Part shown: piece by piece, positions 1 through 8,527 of the stretch
Numbering within the stretch: the first letter of the stretch is position 1
How the letters are laid out: each line of letters starts with the position of its first letter
Origin: Acidimicrobiales bacterium
GTDB taxonomy: Bacteria > Actinomycetota > Acidimicrobiia > Acidimicrobiales > Poriferisodalaceae
Reading direction: 5' to 3'
Length of the DNA stretch: 33,927 nt
Assembly (NCBI GenBank): GCA_030743005.1
Contig: JASLTG010000021.1
Span: forward strand, 1 to 33,927
Notes under the pieces: generated by a model
What the model was told of the DNA's origin: nothing
What the model saw: the letters and a program-made list of their open reading frames with translations, nothing else
The model's database searches: none
Program-made: the position numbers and the translations under genes

Positions 1-61
1 TCGTTGTTGTTTGGGTGGCTGTGTCTTCTGTGTGGGTGTGGTCGGTCGTTGTTGTTTGGGT
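1..61 (+). repeat. 16-bp direct repeat, two copies 45 bp apart
   Basis: The string TCGTTGTTGTTTGGGT occurs exactly at 1-16 and again at 46-61, separated by a G/T-rich spacer. Because the first copy touches the window edge, this could be the end of a longer repeat array lying to the left. No function can be read from it. Confidence 0.7.
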
Positions 62-345
62 AATCGCTTGAGGATCCGGCTCTTGGTTTGAACACGCGCT
101 GACAACAACACAAACTGCCAAGACAGTGGTGACTGTCGACTTTAATTTGTGGATGCCAAAACAAGCCATGCAGCACTATTTCGTGTTGACCGCCAAAAAG
201 ATGGCCAGAAGTAGCAATTCTTATAGAAAATTCAGGGTACAAATCCGACGGCTACCTTATGACCGAAGATATGTGCTTACAGAGAACCAAGCCTGAACCG
301 ACCTAAAAAGAGCAGACCAAATACCTCACAGCAGGGAAACCGAAG
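1..345. other. Intergenic left edge with a short direct repeat
   Basis: No credible gene is visible here. The first 61 bases are strongly G/T-rich on the plus strand and contain a 16-base direct repeat (see separate entry). The remainder is ordinary-looking sequence without a convincing -35/-10 pair. The downstream gene at 346 presumably has its promoter in this stretch. Confidence 0.6.
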
Positions 346-1212
346 ATGGACCACGTAGCGCTAACAGATCAAGCGATCGAATCAATGCGTGATCGAGACC
401 CCGATGAGCCAGTCGCTATGATCAACTTGCTCAAGTTTCGTGACACGGCGGACTCAGACCTAGGGCTCGGATCGATTAGCGGACGTGACTGCTACTTCGG
501 CCACTACATTGCAGGGGTCCCACCCATCGCAAACCGTCTAGGGACTGGGCACTCGCCCCTCTATCTCAACGAAGTTAACTCGTGTTTCTTTGCTTCTGTG
601 GGCGAAAACTGGGACTACCTATTGATTCCTCAGTATCGCTCTCGGCGATCCTTCATCGAAATGATCACTGACCCCCAGTACCAAGAACTCCTGAAATATC
701 GGTCTGGGTCGCTCATAAATAGCCGACTAATTGAATGCGTCAACCAAGAGCCCAAGGGATATCCGCTGCACCTCGATGCCCCGCTCCCATCAGACCCAAT
801 CATTGAACAGCCAGGCTTATTTCGTGATTCGCGAGTCAACGAAATCAACAACCGTGATGGCGGTCAACCAACTGACATGTTGAATCTGGTGCGTCTAGCC
901 GGCACCACCAAGCCAGCTTGCGGAGTTGACAATATGACTGGGGCACAAGGATACGAAGAATACAGAAAAGGAGTGACAGAGCTATATGCGGAACGTGCCG
1001 GCGTTGAAGTTACTTGGCGCACCTTTCCAGTAGCCACCCTCATTGGCCCTCCCGACGAAGTTTGGGATGAAGCGCTGATGTATCACTACCTAAGCCGTTC
1101 CCAAATGCTTTCAATGTTCACTGACTATGACGATTACCGAGTCAACCACCTGCCCAAACGCAACGCCTCAATCATTGACTCAAGACTGATCGAGACCAGC
1201 GGAAACGACTAG
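346..1212 (+). CDS. Tandem DUF1330-like (ferredoxin-like fold) protein
   Basis: 288-residue soluble protein of unknown function. It reads as two copies of one small domain. The first half has PVAMINLLKFRD near residue 22 and ends in SLINSRLIEC near 125-134. The second half has PTDMLNLVRLAG near 175 and ends in ASIIDSRLIETSG at the C-terminus. The M-(I/L)-N-L start and the terminal SRLIE are characteristic of DUF1330/dimeric alpha-beta barrel proteins, which normally carry one domain of about 100 residues and dimerise. Here the two halves would form an internal dimer. The ATG is preceded by AGGGAA about 9 bases upstream. No signal peptide or membrane segment is seen. It stands alone and converges on the next gene, with a hairpin between them. 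The domain assignment is by eye; an enzymatic role would be a guess. Confidence 0.7.
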   Translation: MDHVALTDQAIESMRDRDPDEPVAMINLLKFRDTADSDLGLGSISGRDCYFGHYIAGVPPIANRLGTGHSPLYLNEVNSCFFASVGENWDYLLIPQYRSRRSFIEMITDPQYQELLKYRSGSLINSRLIECVNQEPKGYPLHLDAPLPSDPIIEQPGLFRDSRVNEINNRDGGQPTDMLNLVRLAGTTKPACGVDNMTGAQGYEEYRKGVTELYAERAGVEVTWRTFPVATLIGPPDEVWDEALMYHYLSRSQMLSMFTDYDDYRVNHLPKRNASIIDSRLIETSGND

Positions 1213-1235
1213 AAAAACAAGCCGGATTATCAACG

Positions 1236-1256
1236 ATTTTGGGTTTCTCCCAAAAT
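1236..1256. terminator. Bidirectional hairpin between convergent genes
   Basis: A perfect 8-bp inverted repeat (ATTTTGGG / CCCAAAAT) with a 5-base loop lies between the stop codons of two convergent genes (1212 and 1267). It lacks a clear T-run on either side, so it is a candidate terminator rather than a textbook one. Confidence 0.5.
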
Positions 1257-1266
1257 GGTGAGGTCA

Positions 1267-1818
1267 CTAATTCCTCAACCAGAGATCCCCAAACCAATCA
1301 CCGACCTCGGACCCGAAAAGGTGAACAGGCCTCTGAGATTCCTTCTCGCATGCCCGACAAACCAAGTCGACTCCGCCTACGTGATGGTTATTACCGCCGA
1401 TGCGCTGGGCTACGAACATGGCCTCATGTCCAACATGGGGTTCTAACGAGTCATAAGCATGGAGGTCTGACCCAATCACGTCGTCGCTAGCTACAAAAAC
1501 GTCGAGTATCTGATCGCAAGCCACACACTGGAGCAGAATTTCTACCTGTGTCGCCCAGTTAGAACCTTCAGAAGAGTCCGCTATCAGTGTCAGCTCGTGG
1601 CCAAGATGAATGGCAAACCGTTCCCCAATTTCCATCATTGGACCACCATTTTGGAGGTGTTCCAAATATCGGCGGTAGCCGACATGTAAGTGTTCAGCAT
1701 TTGCTCGCAAATCGGCGAAATCGATATCTCCGACACTGCCTGCCGTCTTCGTAATTTCAAGTTCGCTAATTCTTCGACGGACCAATGAAAGCTCAGCCTC
1801 GGTTTCTTCGTCCGTCAT
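1267..1818 (-). CDS. Hypothetical protein with two CxxC pairs
   Basis: A 183-residue protein that I do not recognise. The C-terminal half contains two Cys pairs, CVAC and CRAC, about 55-60 residues apart, the usual spacing for a structural zinc knuckle or rubredoxin-like fold. The N-terminus is acidic and helical, with a weak coiled-coil look. The ATG at 1818 is preferred over the one at 1830 because GGTGAG lies four bases before it. No membrane segment or signal peptide is seen. It is followed by the shared hairpin at 1236-1256. Possible roles include a metal-binding regulator or small adaptor, but nothing in the context fixes it. Confidence 0.6.
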   Translation of the reverse strand: MTDEETEAELSLVRRRISELEITKTAGSVGDIDFADLRANAEHLHVGYRRYLEHLQNGGPMMEIGERFAIHLGHELTLIADSSEGSNWATQVEILLQCVACDQILDVFVASDDVIGSDLHAYDSLEPHVGHEAMFVAQRIGGNNHHVGGVDLVCRACEKESQRPVHLFGSEVGDWFGDLWLRN

Positions 1819-1966
1819 AAATCTCACCATAGATTGACGTAACTAGGGAAAGACGGGACGAAAGTCCCTGATGTCTGAACTGTGACCTTTTTGAGGTTTC
1901 AGTGATCAGAAACGGGCAGGGCGTTACAAGATCCAACCCTCATCGACGCAACTCTAAATAACAGCG

Positions 1967-2644
1967 CTATTGACTGCGCAGTGATGGTCCATCAGCACGA
2001 TCAATAAAAACGAAATCCTCTACGGGCTTTCTTGACAGCTTCGACAACTGTTTCGGAGGGCGACCGATTGTCAACATAGCTGAAACAGCCTCATATGGTT
2101 CAAGGCCCAGCAATTCCTGAACAGCCGGTTCTTGGCTAGCGAGCAACGTAGTAAGAGTCCCACCAAAGCCCTCATTACGAGCTGCCATTAACGCGCTCCA
2201 AGCCATCGGATAAATCGAAGCTCCACTAACCACTCCGATGCGATCCAAGAACTGGTCCATTGAAGCCACGACTCTCAAATCCACAGCAACAATGCAAACA
2301 ACTGGAACATCCTCAAGATGCTTAAACATCGGTATAGCAATTGGCAGTGATTCATCCAACGAAGCATCATCCGCATCTATCGACGAAGGAGTCACTGATT
2401 GCCAATAAACCTCTCCCGCGCGAGTTTGCGCAGCCGCCACCCGCATCGGCCCCCAACACAACTCACCGAGAGCCTTTTTAGTTTCACGATCACGAACAGC
2501 TATCACCTTCCAACCCTGACGGTTTCCTCCGTTAGGCGCAAAGCGAGCGGTGTCGAAAATTCGATACAACACATCATCGGGGACAGGGTCATCAGTGAAC
2601 TCTCGAGCCGCGAACGTGGTCCTAGCTACATCAACAAAATCCAT
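1967..2644 (-). CDS. Nitroreductase family FMN oxidoreductase (copy A)
   Basis: 225-residue member of the NAD(P)H-dependent, FMN-binding nitroreductase family. The N-terminal RTTFAAREFTDD segment supplies the FMN phosphate-binding Arg, ARFAPNGGNRQGW is the conserved early helix and loop, and GFGGTLTTL near residue 159 is the family's C-terminal glycine motif. A GAGG ribosome site lies eight bases before the ATG. The gene begins nine bases after the CoA-transferase stop, so the two are almost certainly cotranscribed. It is about 62% identical, without gaps in a hand alignment, to the nitroreductase at 5226-5900. The substrate is unknown; relatives reduce nitro groups, quinones, enones or halogenated rings. 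Confidence 0.85.
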   Translation of the reverse strand: MDFVDVARTTFAAREFTDDPVPDDVLYRIFDTARFAPNGGNRQGWKVIAVRDRETKKALGELCWGPMRVAAAQTRAGEVYWQSVTPSSIDADDASLDESLPIAIPMFKHLEDVPVVCIVAVDLRVVASMDQFLDRIGVVSGASIYPMAWSALMAARNEGFGGTLTTLLASQEPAVQELLGLEPYEAVSAMLTIGRPPKQLSKLSRKPVEDFVFIDRADGPSLRSQ

Positions 2645-2653
2645 TTTCGAACC

Positions 2654-3838
2654 TCAGATAATTCGATCGGAACGCAAGTCATCAATCTCCGATGAGCTGA
2701 AACCCAACTCTGTTAACACTTCGTTCGTATGTTCACCTAACTCAGGAGCTCGATGACGAATCACACCCGGGCTGCCCGTCATGGCAACCGGGAATTGGCT
2801 TATCGGAACATCTTTCGAAGCTGTCGGATATCCCACTCGCTCTAAAAAGCCCAACGCATTTACATGAGGATGATCCAAGGTCTGTTGAGGCCTTAACACC
2901 GGGGCCCCGGGAATCTTCAGTTCAGCAAGAGCAGCAAGAACCTCATCTGTTGTCTTATCAGCGCACCAATCTGACATCACTCCACAGATCTCGTTCCGGT
3001 GGTTCCCCCGGCCTTCATCATTTTGGAACCTCGGGTCGTCGGCCAGCTCAGGTCTACCAACCAGCTTCGCCCAGCGAGCGAACTGATAATTACCTATAAC
3101 CGAGACCAGAACTAACCCGTCGCTACTCACAAAAGTGTCCGAAGGAGCCGCTGTCTGCCCTTGGTTATGGGAAGCCTCACGATTTATCTCGAGCTGATCC
3201 TGCTCGATAAGCGTCGCATTCGCGATTGTCATCGCAGTTTTCAGGAGCGCTCCTTCAAGCTCTTGACCTTCTCCAGTGAGATCACGATGCCGCAACGCGG
3301 CAAGTGTCGCCATAGCTAACAAAGACCCAGTACAAAAATCTACGTACGGTGTGGAGTTGCGTGTCGGCTGCCCCTCAGGGCCCGTCATATGCATCGCACC
3401 AGACATAGCTTGAGCCAAGCCGTCGAAACCCACCCTGTCACTAAAAGGTCCACCTGACCCGAAACAAGTCACGGTCGACACGATGATGTCCTCTTTTAAT
3501 GATTTCAGCGACTCATAGTCAAGGCCCATCTGCCTTCGAGTCTCAGGAGGAAGATTGGCAACCACCACATCAGCGGTTGCTACAAGGGCGTTCATTATCT
3601 CTCGCCCTTCCGGCTTCATCGGATTTAGGGTCACACTTTTTTTATTGCGGCCCACCTGCAAAAACAAAGCACCTTGACCGTCAGGAGTCACCGGTGTCGT
3701 CCAACGATCCTCCCCGCCATCAATTCGTTCAATCCGGATTACGTCAGCACCAAGATCTCCCAAAATCGTCGCGGCGAACGGACCGGCAATAAACCGACCG
3801 AAATCCAGAACTCGAACCCCATCCAAAACGCCAGACAT
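2654..3838 (-). CDS. CaiB/BaiF family (class III) CoA-transferase
   Basis: 394-residue formyl-CoA transferase/CaiB-type enzyme that moves CoA between carboxylic acids in the cytoplasm. The N-terminus GVRVLDFGRFIAGPFAATILGD and the following GADVIRIE are the family's nucleotide/CoA-binding start. The catalytic Asp is most likely D167 in PYVDFCTG, followed by the typical AALRHRDLTGEGQ helix. Length matches the family (about 400). GTG at 3841 is possible, but ATG at 3838 sits at better spacing from GGGGG. It forms an operon with nitroreductase A downstream and faces the gene at about 4007 across a palindrome-containing promoter region. The specific CoA donor and acceptor cannot be read from sequence. 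Confidence 0.88.
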   Translation of the reverse strand: MSGVLDGVRVLDFGRFIAGPFAATILGDLGADVIRIERIDGGEDRWTTPVTPDGQGALFLQVGRNKKSVTLNPMKPEGREIMNALVATADVVVANLPPETRRQMGLDYESLKSLKEDIIVSTVTCFGSGGPFSDRVGFDGLAQAMSGAMHMTGPEGQPTRNSTPYVDFCTGSLLAMATLAALRHRDLTGEGQELEGALLKTAMTIANATLIEQDQLEINREASHNQGQTAAPSDTFVSSDGLVLVSVIGNYQFARWAKLVGRPELADDPRFQNDEGRGNHRNEICGVMSDWCADKTTDEVLAALAELKIPGAPVLRPQQTLDHPHVNALGFLERVGYPTASKDVPISQFPVAMTGSPGVIRHRAPELGEHTNEVLTELGFSSSEIDDLRSDRII

Positions 3839-3863
3839 CACAACCCCCAGACCATGCCCAATA

Positions 3864-3882
3864 CCGTTTCCAACCGAAACGG
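3864..3882. promoter_or_regulatory. Candidate operator palindrome in a divergent promoter
   Basis: A perfect 7-bp inverted repeat, CCGTTTC-CAACC-GAAACGG, lies about 26 bases upstream of the CoA-transferase start and before the divergent gene at 4007. Size and symmetry suit a TetR- or GntR-type dimeric repressor that would control both directions. No regulator gene is found next to it. Confidence 0.45.
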
Positions 3883-4006
3883 AAGAACTTTCCCCAAGAA
3901 CATAGTTAGCTTTTCAGCGCGATGACTTTTGCTAACAACATCTCAAGAAGGCCCACTGCCGGATACGAGTCCTATTTCAAATGCCATCTCGCCCAAAGTC
4001 ACGCCT

Positions 4007-5179
4007 ATGTTGGAGACACAAGATCAGTTGTTGACCGCAACGATTGGGGAAAAGTTGCTCAGTTCATTTGACGATTTCTATATTCACCAAACAACACACC
4101 CGATCGCGACCCCAGCAACAACTGATCGAAACGCCTATGACCGGTCGTTCTTCAACGGGTACACCGCGGACGGCAACTTGTACTTCGGAGTGAGTTCAGC
4201 CCGGTACCCAAACCTGCACATACAAGACTGTGCCTTAACAGTGGTATGGGGCAACCAACAACACTCCTTTCATGGCTCACGACGAGCTCCACAGGACCCA
4301 ATCGATATGAGCACCGGCCCGTTTCGGATCGAAATCCAAGAACCAATGAAAACCATCCGCGTTGTTCTTGAGGACAATGAAACCGGAATCGGAGCTGACC
4401 TTGAATGGATTCCACGCAGCGCTCACTTCGCTGAAGATCATCAGACACTCACGCCGGAACAGATAGGCCGCTGGATGATCGCTACTCGAATGAATCAGTT
4501 CGGATTTTGGCGCGGCGAACTTCGTCTTCCCGACGAAACCATCACCCTTGACCCCGCACAGACGTACGGAACCAAAGACCGCTCTTGGGGTGTTCGACCG
4601 GTAGGAGACCCAGCACCTCCAGGAGCACCACAGTCCCCTAAAGGTCTCAAATTTTTCTGGGCCCCCCTTCACTGGTCGGATCATGTAACGCACATAGGTG
4701 TTTTCGAAGGAGACCACGGTGAAGTCTGGCATTGGGACGGTTTCCAACTGCCCGCCTACACACAAGCCGACCAGATACCAGGTATTGAAGACCCAGGCAT
4801 CAAACGTTTCACTTCAGTGAGCCACAACTTCACATGGCTAGCTGGAACGCGCAGAGTGTCGGGCGGTCAACTAACCGCACAACTCCCAGATGCCGATCCA
4901 ATCGAAATAGAGATCCAACCAATACGGTCAATTCTCATGAAGGGAATGGGCTACGGGCACCCCGAATGGGGTCACGGCCAGTGGAAAGGCGAATTAGCGA
5001 TCTTCGGAGAATCCTGGGATCTCAACAAAATCGACCCACTAGCACCCGAAAACATTCATATACAAGAAGTCGTGCGAGTACATAACGGTGCTTCTGAGGG
5101 CCTAGGTGTGCTCGAACAACTTGTCGTTGGGCCATATCCGAAGTACGGGTTCACAAAATTTTTTGACGCGGCCACTTGA
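4007..5179 (+). CDS. DUF7065/DUF7064-like lipocalin-type protein
   Basis: A protein of about 390 residues with no enzyme name I can give. It is rich in beta-strands and Trp/Tyr and resembles the DUF7065-DUF7064 two-domain proteins common in actinobacteria, which are distantly related to the AttH/CrtC lipocalin-like fold. Telling points are YDRSFFNGY near the N-terminus, a middle segment GTKDRSWGVRPVG, and the closing VVRVHNG...GVLEQLVVGPYPKYGF. The start is uncertain: ATG 4007 is used, while the frame stays open to TTG 3929, and neither has a clear ribosome site. Nitroreductase B follows within 50 bases on the same strand. Such proteins often lie among CoA-ester or steroid-type catabolic genes and may bind a hydrophobic ligand; that role is inferred. 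Confidence 0.65.
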   Translation: MLETQDQLLTATIGEKLLSSFDDFYIHQTTHPIATPATTDRNAYDRSFFNGYTADGNLYFGVSSARYPNLHIQDCALTVVWGNQQHSFHGSRRAPQDPIDMSTGPFRIEIQEPMKTIRVVLEDNETGIGADLEWIPRSAHFAEDHQTLTPEQIGRWMIATRMNQFGFWRGELRLPDETITLDPAQTYGTKDRSWGVRPVGDPAPPGAPQSPKGLKFFWAPLHWSDHVTHIGVFEGDHGEVWHWDGFQLPAYTQADQIPGIEDPGIKRFTSVSHNFTWLAGTRRVSGGQLTAQLPDADPIEIEIQPIRSILMKGMGYGHPEWGHGQWKGELAIFGESWDLNKIDPLAPENIHIQEVVRVHNGASEGLGVLEQLVVGPYPKYGFTKFFDAAT

Positions 5180-5225
5180 AGAAATAGAACGACACGCACA
5201 ATGCCTGTCGTGGAAGGATGAACAC

Positions 5226-5900
5226 ATGGAACTGTACGACGCTATGCGAACCACATTCGCCGCCCGAGACTTCACTGATGACGAAATGCCCGATGAGACC
5301 CTTTATCGGATTCTCGACAACGCCCGCTTCGCCCCCAGTGGCGGCAACCGACAAGGCGGACGAGTAATTGTTGTTAAAGACCCTGCCACGAAGACAACTC
5401 TTGGTCGACTATGTCTTCCACAGTTGAGGGTGTACGGCGAACAACGACGAAGTGGAGAAAGCCCTTGGCAAAGTGTTCAACCAACAGGTATCGACGTTGA
5501 CAAAGTCTGGAATGACGAATCCATCCCTGCCGTGATCCCCATGTTCGAAGATCTTTCACGCACACCCACCGTGCTGGTCATCGCCGTTGATCTGAGCGTT
5601 GTGGCATCTCTGGACAAAGACCTTGACCGAGTCGGCATTATCAGTGGAGGTTCGATATACCCCATGGCATGGAACATTCTGCTTGGCGCTCGCAACGAAG
5701 GATTTGGGGGGACGCTCACCACGCTTATCGCTGCTCAGGAATCGAAAGCGCAAGAGTTACTTGGCCTTGAACCCAACATTGCTGTGGCGGCGCTGCTGAC
5801 CATAGGAAAACCCAAAAAACAACTCACCAAGCTGTCTCGTAAGAAAGTGGAAGAGTTCACCACAGTTGACCGCGCTGATGGGCCAGCATTTACAGGCTGA
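5226..5900 (+). CDS. Nitroreductase family FMN oxidoreductase (copy B)
   Basis: 224-residue FMN-dependent nitroreductase-family protein, paralogous to the gene at 1967-2644 (about 62% identity, no gaps). Conserved blocks are RTTFAARDFTDDE, ARFAPSGGNRQGG, SIYPMAWN, and ARNEGFGGTLTTL. The start ATG 5226 is chosen because AAGGATG sits eight bases before it and the paralogue starts at the same place; the frame is open further upstream. Differences from copy A cluster around residues 60-80 and 87-97, a region that in this fold often lies over the substrate pocket, so the two may act on different substrates. It follows the DUF7064-like gene closely and is probably cotranscribed with it. Confidence 0.86.
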   Translation: MELYDAMRTTFAARDFTDDEMPDETLYRILDNARFAPSGGNRQGGRVIVVKDPATKTTLGRLCLPQLRVYGEQRRSGESPWQSVQPTGIDVDKVWNDESIPAVIPMFEDLSRTPTVLVIAVDLSVVASLDKDLDRVGIISGGSIYPMAWNILLGARNEGFGGTLTTLIAAQESKAQELLGLEPNIAVAALLTIGKPKKQLTKLSRKKVEEFTTVDRADGPAFTG

Positions 5901-5915
5901 ACGCCAAAGACGTTC

Positions 5916-7541
5916 TTAAGCTGGGACTGCCCGCCTCGAAATCTGGTCCAGATCACAAGATGCTGGGAGGGTCCCAAATAGCGACCCGTGGTCGCCCCCC
6001 ACTCTTGACATCAGATAGGCCTCACTTACCGAAGGGTGGCCGTGTTCAACCATCAGAGTCGCGGCCCAAGTAACCGCAAGCTTTTCTACGAGTCGGCGTG
6101 CCTCTGCTTCAGACAACGAGTCAGCAAAGTCGGCCCGCAGAGCATCCAAGTGCTCATCAATACCTGCATCTTGACCTCGAGACTGCTCTAGCTCATCAAG
6201 AAAAATTTCCACACTCTCGGGGTTTCTAGCTGCCGCTCTTCCGATATCTAGAGCGATCACATTCCCAGCACCTTCCCATATGGCGTTCAAAGGTGCCTCG
6301 CGATACAAACGAGGCATGATCGAATCTTCGACGTATCCATTGCCGCCAACACACTCCAATGCCTCCCTGACGACAGGGTTCGATTGCTTGGTTAACCAAT
6401 ACTTGGCAACGGGCGTCGCTAAGCGAGCAAAAGCTTCTTCCCGTTCGTCAACTTCCATGCGCTCATGCGCTCCTGAAAGCCGAGTGATCATCAGCGTTGC
6501 TGCTTCAACCTCAATTTCTAAATCAGCCAACACGTTTTGCATCAATGGCTTATCAATCAAAGTCGCACCGAACGCTTCGCGGTTAGCCACATGCCAACCC
6601 GCTTGGCTCACAGCTTGCCGCATCAAAGAAACACCCCAATTCGCTACATCCAACCGGGTGCCATGCACCATCTCGATAATTGTTGGAATACCTCGTCCTT
6701 CTTCACCGACCAGCCAGGCTGCCGTGCTGTCGAATTCCAATTCAGCTGACGCATTGGAACGATTTCCCAACTTGTCTTTGAGGCGCATAAAACGAAGCGA
6801 ATTTCGGGTCCCATCAGGCAACACCCGAGGAACCAAGAAACAAGACATCCCTTTAGGCGCATAAGCCAAAACCAAGAATGCATCACACATAGGCGCCGAA
6901 GTGAACCATTTATGGCCTTCAAGCCGGTACTCACTTCCCGGACCCCCGCCAGCCGAAGGAGTTGCGGTACTTGTGTTTGCCCTAACGTCGGAGCCACCTT
7001 GTTTCTCTGTCATTCCCATACCCAAAAGCACCCCCGACTTAGTACCGGGAGCTTTGAGTCGCTGGTCGTAACTTCTACTGATTGTCAGCGGTTCCCAAAG
7101 CTCCGCCAGTTCAGGTTGATGCCGTAACGCCATAAGCGCGCCAGAGGTCATCGAGGTGGGGCAACCGTGACCCATTTCGATCTGAGTTATCAAACCCATG
7201 AGGGCGTTGCGTGTCACATATGCCCCGTCACCCGCAGGCTTTTCATAACGCATGCAATGAATCCCACTTTCAACGGCAAGATTCAGAATCGAGTGATACG
7301 CGGGATGGTATTCGATCTCATCAATTCTGTTTCCAGAAGCATCATGAGTGTGAAGAATTGGAACATTCTTGTTCGCTAAACGTCCCCATTCTCGTGTTTC
7401 CTCATTGCCGACTTGGGCGCCAAAACTCTCCAAAACCCCTAAGTCCCCTCCCTCGCGGCGGACCGCTTCTGGGAGCACCGGATCAGCAGTAAACAAATTG
7501 TAAGAACTGAGTGGTTCCGGTTGGTTATCCGACGACAGCAT
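5916..7541 (-). CDS. aidB: AidB-like acyl-CoA dehydrogenase
   Basis: 541 residues, the same length class as E. coli AidB. The hallmarks are GMGMTEKQGGSDVRAN near residue 176, LKDKLGNRSNAS, ALECVGGNGYVEDS, and MPRLYREAPLNAIWEGAGN, in which the Glu of WEG is the position of the acyl-CoA dehydrogenase base. AidB proteins are FAD-containing, bind double-stranded DNA through a C-terminal domain, and protect against alkylating agents; close relatives may instead act as isovaleryl-CoA-type dehydrogenases. Context here is catabolic rather than repair, so either role is open. It converges with nitroreductase B (15-base gap) and diverges from the molybdenum hydroxylase operon. Confidence 0.85.
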   Translation of the reverse strand: MLSSDNQPEPLSSYNLFTADPVLPEAVRREGGDLGVLESFGAQVGNEETREWGRLANKNVPILHTHDASGNRIDEIEYHPAYHSILNLAVESGIHCMRYEKPAGDGAYVTRNALMGLITQIEMGHGCPTSMTSGALMALRHQPELAELWEPLTISRSYDQRLKAPGTKSGVLLGMGMTEKQGGSDVRANTSTATPSAGGGPGSEYRLEGHKWFTSAPMCDAFLVLAYAPKGMSCFLVPRVLPDGTRNSLRFMRLKDKLGNRSNASAELEFDSTAAWLVGEEGRGIPTIIEMVHGTRLDVANWGVSLMRQAVSQAGWHVANREAFGATLIDKPLMQNVLADLEIEVEAATLMITRLSGAHERMEVDEREEAFARLATPVAKYWLTKQSNPVVREALECVGGNGYVEDSIMPRLYREAPLNAIWEGAGNVIALDIGRAAARNPESVEIFLDELEQSRGQDAGIDEHLDALRADFADSLSEAEARRLVEKLAVTWAATLMVEHGHPSVSEAYLMSRVGGDHGSLFGTLPASCDLDQISRRAVPA

Positions 7542-7602
7542 GGCCCTAAACTACCCCGAAGCTCATTGAAGAGGACAATGGAGCAATGAGCGACTACTTT
7601 TC

Positions 7603-7615
7603 GATGCACTGCATC
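7603..7615. promoter_or_regulatory. Palindromic motif in a divergent promoter, shared with 32183-32195
   Basis: GATGCA-C-TGCATC is a near-perfect 13-base palindrome between the AidB-like gene and the molybdenum hydroxylase operon. A 16-base stretch around it differs by one base from the sequence upstream of the ClC gene. It is a candidate binding site for an unknown dimeric regulator. Confidence 0.4.
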
Positions 7616-7657
7616 ACGACGGCGGATACTTGTGAACCGCCTAACTAAGGGGAATAA

Positions 7658-8527
7658 GTGAAATATGTAGCACCATCTTCGGTTGAGGAAGCAACGTCGT
7701 TGCTGTCAACCTCACCGTCAGCGCAGGTGTTTGCCGGGGCAACAGACGTTGTCCCCCAACTCCGGGCGGGGCGTCCAGCTCCTGAGGTACTGGTCGATCT
7801 AAAGAACATCGAAGAACTCGTATCAGTGGCGAACGACGGAGATAAATGGACGGTCGGGGCAGCAACACCAACGGCCAATCTCACCGAGGACCAAGCATTC
7901 AGCGACGAGTTTCCGGGCCTATCTGAGGCTGCGGGGCTAATCGGCTCTGACCAGATACAAAATAGATCCAGCTTGGGAGGCAACCTATGCAACGGTTCAC
8001 CCGCAGCTGACTCCGTGCCAGCGATGGTCGTAAACGGAGCTCGAGCCGTAGTCGCTGGCCCAAACGGAACTCGAGTCCTTGATGTAGCAGAAGTCGTAAC
8101 TGGACCGGGCGAAACATCACTCGACGCAGACGAATTCATTGTCGAGTTCGAAATTGACAGAATGCCGGCCCGGACAGGTGACGCCTACCTACGGATGATT
8201 CCAAGAACCGAAATGGACATCGCGGTCGTAGGGGCTGGAGCACGAATCACACTCGCAGAAGACGGGAGTATCGAACAAGCAGCCTTGGCTCTAGGAGCGG
8301 TCGCCCCGACGGTCGTTAGAGTCCCGGACGCAGAAACCGCGTTGGTTGGCAACACCGCCGATGATGAAACCCTCTCTGCTGTAGCGAACGCAGCGAGTGA
8401 AGCATGTAACCCAATTGATGACAAACGTGGCACCGTCGCCTACCGGAAGCAGGTAGCTGGAGTACTCGCGAAACGAGCAGTGCTGATAGCAATTGAAAGA
8501 GCCGAGCAGAGAAACGGAACGAACTAA
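7658..8527 (+). CDS. Molybdenum hydroxylase, FAD-binding medium subunit
   Basis: 289-residue FAD subunit of the xanthine dehydrogenase/CO dehydrogenase (CoxM, CutM) family. The N-terminal FAD motif appears as FAGATDVVPQLR, and the second as NRSSLGGNLCNGSPAAD. The C-terminal domain ends in the usual KRGTVAYRKQVAGVLAKRA. The start is GTG 7658, preceded by AAGGGGA at close spacing. It passes electrons from the 2Fe-2S subunit to an external acceptor. Its stop codon overlaps the next ATG (TAATG), so it is translationally coupled to the small subunit. The M-S-L order is the one seen in cox-type operons. Confidence 0.92.
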   Translation: MKYVAPSSVEEATSLLSTSPSAQVFAGATDVVPQLRAGRPAPEVLVDLKNIEELVSVANDGDKWTVGAATPTANLTEDQAFSDEFPGLSEAAGLIGSDQIQNRSSLGGNLCNGSPAADSVPAMVVNGARAVVAGPNGTRVLDVAEVVTGPGETSLDADEFIVEFEIDRMPARTGDAYLRMIPRTEMDIAVVGAGARITLAEDGSIEQAALALGAVAPTVVRVPDAETALVGNTADDETLSAVANAASEACNPIDDKRGTVAYRKQVAGVLAKRAVLIAIERAEQRNGTN

